From Chrysomallon squamiferum (lineage: Eukaryota > Mollusca > Gastropoda > Neomphalida > Peltospiridae): DNA of 64,000 nucleotides. Location: NCBI GenBank assembly GCA_012295275.1, contig CM022668.1:5148714-5212713 (forward strand), given 5' to 3'. Positions within the stretch are counted from its first letter, which is position 1; every line of letters starts with the position of its first letter. Both the position numbers and the translations under genes were made by a program. Below are positions 55,697-64,000 of this stretch, piece after piece. The notes beneath the pieces were generated by a model. It was given only the letters and a program-made list of their open reading frames with translations, made no database searches and was not told the DNA's origin.

Positions 55697-57392
55697 TATA
55701 GGTAGATAGACAGAATACACGTATACACGAGCATATAAACACGCATACAAACACACAAACACACAAACACACAGGTACATGCTTTAAACATAATAAACCA
55801 ACAGTTTCTAATCATCATTAAGAAAGTGCTATTTATTTTTCATACTTTATTATTATGAAAGATTTGATTCACAGGTTAGACTGAAAATAATTTTTTAAGC
55901 TGTGTTACCAAAATCTCAGGTGTACTTTGAAAAAGGTTATTTGTTTTACAAAATTGTGTGTTAATACCCTCTTAAAACACCGTTATCTATGACAAATGAA
56001 CGTGTTTGAACCCTGCACCATTGGGAGTGGCCATTTCAACACTTCATCTGTTAAATTATTTCGGCTAGGTTACACTGATAGGGTTGTACATTTTTATGAA
56101 CGAAATTCAAATACTGTTTTAGATCTGTTCTAAATTTATTGTAGGAAAGGTATAATAAAATGAATGATTTGGTAAATAAAATAGAAATATACATGCAGTA
56201 ATACAATACAGTATAAAGTAATGTAATTTAATCTAATGAATAATACAACATCAAAATTTAACAACGTATAAAAATACGATTGATATAACGTAACAGGATA
56301 TAACATAACATAACAAATAATAACATACAATACAACGTAATATAATATAATATAAGGTAATATAAAGTAAAATGACGTGAGGTAACATCCATAATGCAGT
56401 GTAATGTAATATAATACTAGGTACTTACAACAAACATAAATACATTAATAATAAATTATAATAAGTTATAAATTCGTTTATTCTGAGATAAAGGACACGT
56501 TATAATGTGATATATGTTAAATAGTGAAACGTTGGGTCCTGGTATGGCACGAATATATGATACGATTTCTTTAATTATAAAATAAGGAATGACGAGACAT
56601 ATAAAATGATTATGGTATAGAATGTGATAGAATGGCATGATATAGGATGGGCTGGTGTGGTATGGTATAGGATGTGATAGTATGGTATGATATAGGATGG
56701 GTGTGTGGTATCATATAGGATGAGATAGTGTGGATTGGTATATAATGGGATAGTATGGTATAGTATACGATGAGATAGTGTGGTATGGTATAAGATGGGA
56801 TAGTATGGTATGATATAGGATGAGATAGTGTGGTATGGTATAAGATGGGATAGTATGGTATGATATAGGATGAGATAGTGTGGTATGGTATAGAATGGGA
56901 TAGTATGGTATGATATAGGATGAGATAGTGTGGTATGGTATAGAATGGGATAGTGTGGTATAGTATACAATGAGATAGTATGATATGATATGGAAAGATA
57001 CAGTATTGATACGTTAAGGTGCCTGCCTCAGATATGTAATTATGATAATAGCATGGTAGGATGATATATGATATAAAATGATATATTGTGGTAATGATAT
57101 GCTCTTTTAATAGTTTTATGTGATATTATGCTTATTATGGTTATAGTAAAATTTGTATACCTCTGAGAGTTGAAAATAATTATTTTAGTAACAGTGTTTG
57201 CCATTATTATATGCTGTGGTAACTATTATATATGATATTATATAATGATTATGGTGTGGTATTACAGTATACTATGATAATGTGATCCATTACTGCTGTG
57301 GTATAATGTGTTATGGTTGTAGATATGTTTTGGTATTGAAAGGTACAGTATGGCATGGTTATATTTGATTTATAAAGACATAAATAGAGGAT

Positions 57393-57469
<77 letters not shown>

Positions 57470-58143
57470 AAGTTAAAGAATTAAGAGAAAAAGAGAGGAA
57501 TAAAACTCAGCCTTGTTATATGTAACACTCACTATTTTACGATATTATTAAAAAAAACATAAATTACTGACGTCACAACCAACAGACATTGTTTGGTCTT
57601 TTCAAGCGTTCTTGACATGTGAAACGTTGCGCCACCTACTGTTTTTATTACACTAGGAAAACACGCCACTGTCTTCAGTCACGTGATCTTTCTTCTATGA
57701 CTCAAGACTCAAGTCGTGACTTTATTTTAATGACGAGTTTTTCTATATAGATATATAAAAATACAGTGGAACCTCGGGTTATGAACCCCTCGAAGTACAA
57801 ACAAATCGATTTACGAACCGAGTTCTGGAACGAATTAAGTTCATAACCCCGAGGTTCCACTGAATGTATGTATATAGGTATATGCGATACAAAACAGATT
57901 ATATTCACCTAAATCCTTTGATGAGAACAGCTTTAAAACCAGGAGTATTTTTGTATACCTCTGACAGCTGAAAATAATTATACGAGTTATATTAATTTCA
58001 GTAACAGAGTTTGACATTATATTTAACATTAAATATGCCAGATGAAATTAATAATTTGTCTGGAATGTATTTGCTCCCCCCCCACTATTTTGTTATTCTG
58101 TCTCTGTCTATCTTTCCATCCATTCATCCCTCCCTCCCTCCCT

Positions 58144-58232
<89 letters not shown>

Positions 58233-58685
58233 AGTGTGCGTGCGGGCACGTGTATCATATCTGTCACTGCATCTTATCGACCTCACTATTTTTTTAATAA
58301 CGAATGTTAACGACTAAATTCACACGCACATACACATACACACAGACCGAATATTATAAAAAAAACAAAAACAAACTGTAACGTATACATTATTGACTGT
58401 ATACTTACTTTAGTTGTCATGCTGCTGGAATAATTCTGAAATAATTTTGAATAAGGATCCAAAAGTTCGTCCGAGAAGTCAGTTTCAAATCTGATGGAAA
58501 ACGTCAACTTGAAATAAGCTTTACCTTTAAAATGAAAACAGAAAATAAACATACTTTATTATTGCGATCACGTATAGACTACACTTTTCACTACTAGTAT
58601 GTAATTCTACGTCACATAGTCACGTGACCTAGTTTCTGAAGTTCTTTTACAGGAGACTCCTTTTCTGACTGTATTAAAGTTTACG

Positions 58686-58718
<33 letters not shown>

Positions 58719-60335
58719 TTGTTGTTGTTGTTGTCGTTGTTAGTATTATTACTAGTGATACTACGTATGCATCATAATTTAAATTATTTTAGAGGGGTCT
58801 AGTATAGATACATAGCCAGAGAGACAGACAGACAGTCAGAAAAGATTTGTTACATCTTGTAAAAGACATACCAATATCTGGCTTTCTTGTTGCGTCCGGT
58901 GTTGACGTAGTTGTTGTGCCCGGTGTTGATGTAGTTGTTGTCTCAACAGACGCTGGTGGAGTTATAACCGATGACGACATCATTGTCATGGTTGACGTTG
59001 GCATTATTTCAGACGATTCTACTGCAGTTGGTGTCACTTCACGTATTGATGATAATGTTGTTGCGTCAACAGGTAATGATGACGTCGACATTTCTTCGTG
59101 GCTTGACATTAATGAGCCAGTAAACATCGATGATGTTGACATTGTTTCACTGGACATTTGTGATTTAGACATCAAGTCACTTGAAGGTGTCGCCACAAAA
59201 TCTTTTGAAAATGAGGACATTTCACTAGACATTAACGGTGTCGACATTTGTTCACTGGACATTGGTGATTTAGACATCAAGTCACTTGAAGGTGTCGACA
59301 CAAAATCTTTTGAAAATGAGGACATTTCACTAGACATTAACGGTGTCGACATTTGTTCACTGGACAGTTGTGATTTAGACATCAAGTCACTTGAAGGTGT
59401 CGCCACAAAATCTTTTGAAAATGAGGACATTTCACTAGACATTAACGGTGTCGACATTTGTTCACTGGACATTGGTGATTTAGACATCAAGTCACTTGAA
59501 GGTGTCGACCCAAAATCTTTTGAAAATGAGGACATTTCACTAGACATTAACGGTGTCGACATTTGTTCACTGGAAATTTGTGATTTAGACATCAAGTCAC
59601 TTGAAGGTGTCGACCCAAAATCTTTTGAAAATTCGGACATTTCACTAGACATTAACGGTGTCGACATTTGTTCACTGGGCAATTGTGACTGAGACAATAA
59701 TTCACTTGATGATGTCGGTATACTTTCTTTTGAAGATGTCTGCATGACTTCACTAGAATTGCCGGAATTTAAGAGTGACGACACCTGTTCACTTGACATT
59801 AACGATTCCGAAAATAGCGCAGTTCCAGATGTCGACATTATGTCAGTTGACGGTGTCGATATTGCTTCACTAGACATCAGTGCACTTGACACAAACGACG
59901 TCTGCGCCACTTCAGTAGATGTCGAAATGAGTTCACTAGACATTTCGCTATTTTCAACATTGTCACTTGACATTGACGACGTCGACATTAAGTCCACGGT
60001 GTTTGTTTCTGTTGACGATTCCATGTCAGCTGGGGAAACCGACGTGGGTTCTACATTGGCTGTTGTCGTAGTTGCTGTTACGTCACTGGATGTTGTTTTC
60101 ATCAGAAAAAAGCATAACATCAGCAGGCGAAACTTTACTGTATAAAAAAATAAACATTGGAAAATTTACCATAACAACAATAACAAAAACAGTAACAGTT
60201 ATAACGATAGTAAATGCTAATATTACTAATAAATGCGGCTACTACTACTACCACTACTAATACTATCGCTATTACCACTACTACAACTGCTTCTGTGACT
60301 ACTACCACTATTACTATTATTACTACTACTACATG

Positions 60336-60399
<64 letters not shown>

Positions 60400-60980
60400 T
60401 AACATGATGATGATGTAGATAATGATGATGATGACAGTGGTACTATTTGCTATAATAATAATTACAAGAATCACAAATACTACCATTGCAAAATAACAAC
60501 AATAATAGTGATGATCATGATCATGATGAAAACAACAACAATAACAAAAACAACAGCAGTTATAGTTAGGAAAATAAATACTACTATTATTAGTACTACT
60601 ACTATAAAATAATAATAATAATTATTATTATTACTTTTTATATAATGATATTGGGAAAATAATAAGGAAAAATAAATATCACTGCATTTCAAGGAAGATA
60701 AATTGAGGAGGTAACTTTATATCGAACTAGGAAGAAAGTTTGTTTGTTTAATTATGTTTTTAAACATTAAGGGTTATGGGATATCCTATATTTACTTTTT
60801 CGTGCTATGAGGAAAGAGTATTGTGAAATTATATGAGGAACAAATACGATGACGTCAGAACGAAGACCAATCTCATCTATTAGGAGCCAAAATGGCGGCC
60901 ATTTCCAGAAGAAAAAGAAAAAAAACAAAAAGAAAAAAAAACATTTTATATACACCCAACCTTAGTTAATAATAAAATAT

Positions 60981-61017
<37 letters not shown>

Positions 61018-61078
61018 ATCTTAAACTATTCAACTAATTTTAAAAACAAAATTCTTTCTTACCAGTTATCATTTTCAT
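51582..61078 (-). CDS. Membrane mucin: signal peptide, Ser/Thr-rich repeats, SEA domain, EGF, TM and ITAM-like tail
   Basis: Ten coding exons on minus: 61063-61078 (ATG 61078), 58872-60137, 58409-58524, 57909-57967, 55385-55554, 54052-54223, 53159-53347, 52626-52797, 52092-52178, 51582-51614 (TAA). They total 2280 bases, 759 residues, and all phases join. The start is split: MKMIT plus VKFRLLMLCFFLMKTTSS, a short signal peptide. A Ser/Thr/Met-rich stalk of about 410 residues follows, with five 35-residue repeats. Exons 3-5 form a SEA domain with the GSVLT sequence at the usual autocleavage position. Exons 6-7 give a Cys-rich segment and an EGF-like domain (C-x7-C-x5-C-x9-C-x-C-x12-C). The TM helix IIAIAVGVGGGIIVLLVIAL is stopped by HKRRK. 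The tail of about 110 residues has EYSNN, YDSL and YERI. Architecture resembles MUC3/12/17-type mucins; no orthology is claimed. Confidence 0.88.
52872..52932. repeat. (AC)n(AG)n compound microsatellite
   Basis: CA repeats starting near 52852 switch to AG repeats from about 52880, in a mucin-gene intron. Confidence 0.93.
53054..53100. repeat. (AAT)n microsatellite
   Basis: AAT tract followed by AAAT and poly-A, immediately downstream (minus sense) of the TM exon. Confidence 0.92.
54455..54545 (-). other. tRNA-like sequence, likely tRNA-derived SINE head or tRNA pseudogene
   Basis: On minus, an A-box-like TGGCCGAATGG (54523-54533) and a B-box GTTCGAGTC (54471-54479) lie about 44 bases apart. 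Between them is an anticodon-arm-like CCGC...GCGG with loop TTCGGAA (anticodon position CGG). The T stem and acceptor ends do not pair, so a functional tRNA is unlikely. It sits in a mucin intron between simple repeats. Confidence 0.5.
54544..55340. repeat. TATG/TGTA-rich minisatellite with a 136-bp higher-order period
   Basis: About 800 bases of TGTATG, TGTGTAAGTATAT and similar units in a mucin intron. At the right end a longer unit containing TGTCTATATGCATGTTTG recurs near 55010, 55146 and 55282 (136-base spacing). The long ORFs on both strands are repeat artefacts. Confidence 0.93.
55558..55602. repeat. (AAAT)n microsatellite
   Basis: AAAT tetranucleotide tract on plus (TTTA on minus), immediately upstream of the acceptor of the SEA exon at 55554. 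Confidence 0.93.
56640..57000. repeat. 50-bp minisatellite
   Basis: Units with TGAGATAGTGTGGTATGG, then a GATGGGATAGTATGG block, repeat at 50-base spacing (for example 56821, 56871, 56921), with looser copies from about 56640. Located in a mucin intron. Confidence 0.9.
57390..57468. repeat. (GA)n microsatellite
   Basis: Pure GA tract of nearly 80 bases in a mucin intron. Confidence 0.97.
57764..57862. mobile_element. 99-bp hairpin MITE, pogo/Tc1-mariner type
   Basis: Left arm CAGTGGAACCTCGGGTTATG continues to AAC. The right arm, read in reverse, is the same with one extra C, giving a 23/24-base inverted repeat. The left flank is TA; the right flank is AA, so the TA duplication is imperfect. 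The CAGTGGAACCTC end is typical of pogo-like elements. No coding capacity. It lies in a mucin intron next to SEA exon 4. Confidence 0.75.
58152..58229. repeat. (TC)n microsatellite
   Basis: Long TC tract preceded by a CCCT tract (about 58126-58151), in a mucin intron. Confidence 0.97.
59145..59692 (-). repeat. Coding 105-bp tandem repeat of the mucin stalk (five copies)
   Basis: Anchors GACATCAAGTCACTTGAAGG at 59168, 59273, 59378, 59483 and 59588 give exactly 105 bases, 35 residues, per unit. On minus each unit encodes a Ser/Met/Thr-rich block with SEQMSTPLMSSEM and FSKDF. Copies are almost identical, implying recent homogenisation. Degenerate related SSE/STP blocks extend on both sides. Confidence 0.95.
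60338..60397. repeat. (AAT)n microsatellite
   Basis: AAT tract between the first two coding exons of the mucin gene. Confidence 0.95.
60845..60915. promoter_or_regulatory. CRE and YY1-like cluster in mucin intron 1
   Basis: A perfect TGACGTCA at 60850-60857 is followed by AAAATGGCGGCCATTT near 60889-60904, which matches a YY1 core (ATGGCGGC). It lies between the signal-peptide exon and the mucin exon. Enhancer or alternative promoter are both possible; function is not shown. Confidence 0.3.
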
Positions 61079-61103
61079 AATAATACTGGTTTTCTCAGGG
61101 TAC

Positions 61104-61183
61104 CTGAAACATAAATGAATGAATGAATAAATAAATAAATAAAATAAAATAAAACAATGAAGAAGAAACAAAACAAAAAAAAA

Positions 61184-61222
<39 letters not shown>

Positions 61223-61470
61223 AAAGAAACATACCAACAAAAGTAGCGATCTATAAAGGAAGAAAAATAATGTGAAAACATGTGCGAAGAAACATTTGCT
61301 ATTTTTTTGTTGTTGTTGCCGGACTGACTTTTTAATCGTTTCTTTTAATATAAAAATTTAGATGTATGTATACATAATTAAAAATATGTAAATAATATAG
61401 AGAGGAAACAAGGAAAGGGAGAGAGAAAAAAAACGTCAAGCGAGCGAGCTAGCAAAAAAAATAAAAATCG

Positions 61471-61536
<66 letters not shown>

Positions 61537-62146
61537 GAAAATTAAAGTAAGTTAAAACTTGCCTTTAAAAAATAGATATATATCGATTAGAACCGAAACA
61601 TAAAAACCAATGTCACATATAAATTCACAAATATATTCACATTAAATATCCTCTCCTTCTGTGTGTAAAATTAATTTGAAGTTTTGTGTCTGAGTAATAA
61701 TTATTGTAATGAGCGTAGTCTGTGTCTGATCGCGACTGTAATATTAAACCGGTGTACGGGTTTATATACACCTATGAAAATAGGCACTGGTTGGCCATTC
61801 AGTTCTAGTTATGTGAAATATTTGTTTACACTGACGGTTGGGTGCGGGCTAAAATCCGGATCGATTACAAACATTGTCTCTGAGAAGTGGGTACGATTTA
61901 TAACCTGTTAGCGTATGGTTGCTGTTTCCTCACTTGATTTTATTTCTTTTTTTTTTTTTTTTTAAATTTAAAGAAATGTTGTTGGTTTTTTTTACTTTTA
62001 TTTTTATTTATTTATTATTATTATATTTTTAAATAATAATTTTCTTTTAAAAATAGAACGAAATAATTTATTTGTTGGGTTTTGAAATACTTTTTTTTAT
62101 CTTTTTTTTAATCTTTTCATGAACATACACATGTACATACATACAA

Positions 62147-62190
<44 letters not shown>

Positions 62191-62360
62191 ACACATATAT
62201 AAGCGTAGTCAGGTCATTCAAGGTTAGCGTACGTTTATCAATGTTTGACATTCTGAACTAATGAGGTAATATCCTGTTACCTACAAGCGCTTATGTTTAA
62301 CTTTTTACCTGTCCTAAAGAATAGCTCCGAGTTTTAAACAGCTTTTGTGTGCATGTCTAC

Positions 62361-62393
<33 letters not shown>

Positions 62394-63020
62394 TGTATGT
62401 ATGTATGTATGTATGTATGTATGTTTAGGACAACACATAACAAGGTCCAATTTTTTTTAATTTGACCAATTATAGAAACGTTTTGGGGATCCATCAAGTG
62501 GGTATTAACTACTTCAACTCTATGATCTATGATTATGTCACTAAAGCAGCCTTACCAAAAAAAAGTTTAAAAAAAGTAAAAAAATAAATAAAAAAAATAA
62601 AATATAAATTAAGTGCAGGAAAAAAAAAGAAGAAGATTTTGTCGAAGAATCCACTTATTGAGAAAAAAAAAATTGCTTCAGGAGCCCCTTCAGGATATAG
62701 AGCCCTGAAGCTTGACGATAGATTTTAGTTTCATATTGGATCCGCCCGTGAACTAAGTTATGTCACGTTTGATCCAGACGAATGATTGATAATACGACGC
62801 AATATGAACTGAAAACAACGTAGTGTTTGTCGCATTTTAAAATTAAAAACGTGGTTGTGAATTATCAGTTTAAACCCAGTCACGACTCAAGTAAATCAGT
62901 TAAAATAATAATTAACGCGTAGATCAAACTCGAATTTGTGTAATTTATTAACAGATCTCGTTCACCTCCTCAAACTGAACAAACCTCGCTTCAGGTGTAT
63001 TAATACCGTACTTAAAACAG
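61104..63020. other. Upstream region of the mucin gene, no coding gene seen
   Basis: Contains poly-A/GAAAA tracts, a long (GA)n (about 61475-61534), a CA tract (about 62152-62187) and a (GTAT)n tract (about 62362-62421). The mucin start exon begins after an acceptor at 61103, so a non-coding first exon should lie here. A moderately GC stretch at 61690-61915 has no convincing ORF. Confidence 0.5.
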
Positions 63021-63160
63021 GGTCATGACGTAACCTTGAACAGGATCATAATAACAATTTCATGACGTAACCGTGATTATTCAGAGAGCGCGAGTCATTT
63101 ATGAATCGAATTTGCATTTTCCGGTATATAAATCACCATAGCGATACGATATTACTGTTC
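63020..63160 (+). promoter_or_regulatory. TATA promoter with two CRE-like sites, facing out of the window
   Basis: TGACGTAA at 63026-63033 and 63063-63070 (37 bases apart, each within ATGACGTAACC), then TATATAAA at 63125-63132. Initiation would be near 63155-63160. No ORF follows in the window; a (AAT)n tract begins at about 63537, so the served gene, if any, lies to the right or starts with a non-coding exon. Confidence 0.4.
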
Positions 63161-63536
63161 ACTTCGTGATTATAACCTGAAAATTATCTACGTAACGTAT
63201 ATGAGCTGACCATTCTGAAAACGCTAATAAAGAGTTTTTCTGCTATTTTAATCTGTCGCAATTGTGCAGTTATCTTAGAGGTGCATTGTTAAATGACTTA
63301 TGACACATAAAATAAAAACAACACCATTTTAAAGAGATTAATATATATGTTAAATACATGCACACGCATATAATCATACACTGAGTAAATAGCTTTATCC
63401 TGACCCGCCCGTTTCTCAAGTGGGACGTACTTGAACATTAACATGCGCGATTATATCAACAGTTATTTCTGTCTGCAGTCTCTTCCTTCAGATACACTAA
63501 CACAAGACGTGCACGCGTAAGTGACAGGAATAAACA

Positions 63537-63585
<49 letters not shown>

Positions 63586-63592
63586 CAACAAC

Positions 63593-63640
<48 letters not shown>

Positions 63641-63642
63641 TG

Positions 63643-63676
<34 letters not shown>

Positions 63677-63699
63677 CAACAATAATAATAATAATAATT

Positions 63700-63737
<38 letters not shown>

Positions 63738-64000
63738 TAAAATAATAATAATAATTAAAATAATAATAATAATAATAATAATAACAACAACAATAATAAT
63801 AATAGAAATACTAATATTGATGATAATAATAATAATATAATAGTAATAATAACAGTAATAATAGTAATAATAATAATAATAGTAATAATAATAGTATTAA
63901 CAGTAATAATAATAGTTATAGTAATAATAATAATAGTAATACTAATACTAATATTGAAAGCTAATAATAATAATATAATAGTAATAATAATAGTAACAGT
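63537..64000. repeat. Long (AAT)n tract running to the window edge
   Basis: About 460 bases of AAT with interspersed AAC, AGT and ATT units. ORFs through it are poly-Ile/Thr artefacts. Confidence 0.96.

Noticed and set aside
56575-56970. Minus-strand ORF of repeated YHTIPYY-type units
   Set aside because: Translation of the 50-bp minisatellite; it lies inside a mucin intron.
58847-59692. 281-codon plus-strand ORF rich in DIxSLDI repeats
   Set aside because: It is the antisense shadow of the mucin tandem repeat. The minus frame fits splice phases, signal peptide, SEA, EGF and TM exons; the plus frame has no such context.
61235-61250. 16-base micro-exon upstream of the mucin start (TTTATAG / GTATGT borders)
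   Set aside because: Borders fit, but it is too short and unsupported to call as the 5' UTR exon.
63497-63840. Poly-Ile/Leu ORFs at the right edge
   Set aside because: Translations of the (AAT)n microsatellite.

Overview
This is an AT-rich animal genomic window with long introns and many microsatellites and minisatellites. It has spliced genes with GT-AG introns, and every product I recognise is metazoan (USP37, DNAJC27/RBJ, DNAJC22, RNF41/NRDP1, KIF23/MKLP1, a SEA-EGF mucin). A lophotrochozoan, probably a mollusc, is my best guess. That is inference from gene and intron style; nothing in the sequence names the species.

Layout from left to right. (1) 1-6800: the 3' half of a USP37-type deubiquitinase on +, cut by the window edge. 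(2) 6975-10727, minus: a complete six-exon Rab-like GTPase close to DNAJC27/RBJ but without the J domain. It converges on USP37 and is head-to-head with (3) 11182-15297, plus: DNAJC22, a multi-pass membrane J-protein. (4) 15.3-23.4 kb: no confident protein gene, but two promoter-like patches and a candidate two-exon transcript. (5) 23432-27616, minus: RNF41/NRDP1, an E3 ligase in six coding exons, head-to-head with (6) 28511-48008, plus: KIF23/MKLP1, the centralspindlin kinesin, in 23 coding exons. KIF23 has a one-base frameshift inside its ATP-binding P-loop. Its last intron begins with a 2.7 kb minisatellite whose 26-bp unit is a copy of the exon end plus its splice donor. (7) 51582-61078, minus: a complete ten-exon membrane mucin of about 759 residues, with a signal peptide, a Ser/Thr/Met-rich tandem repeat, a SEA domain, EGF-like modules, one TM helix and an ITAM-like cytoplasmic tail. 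(8) 61.1-64 kb: no gene recognised; a TATA/CRE promoter-like patch near 63.0-63.15 kb faces out of the window, followed by a long (AAT)n tract.

The genes are not an operon. The visible organisation is two head-to-head pairs (GTPase/DNAJC22, RNF41/KIF23) that may share promoters. The most interesting items are the mucin receptor with paired Tyr motifs, the splice-donor minisatellite, the KIF23 P-loop indel, the J-less RBJ next to a J-protein gene with a fossil partial exon duplication between them, and small TA-flanked inverted-repeat elements.

All exon coordinates were read by eye from splice consensus, reading phase and remembered family sequence. Nothing was aligned by computer.
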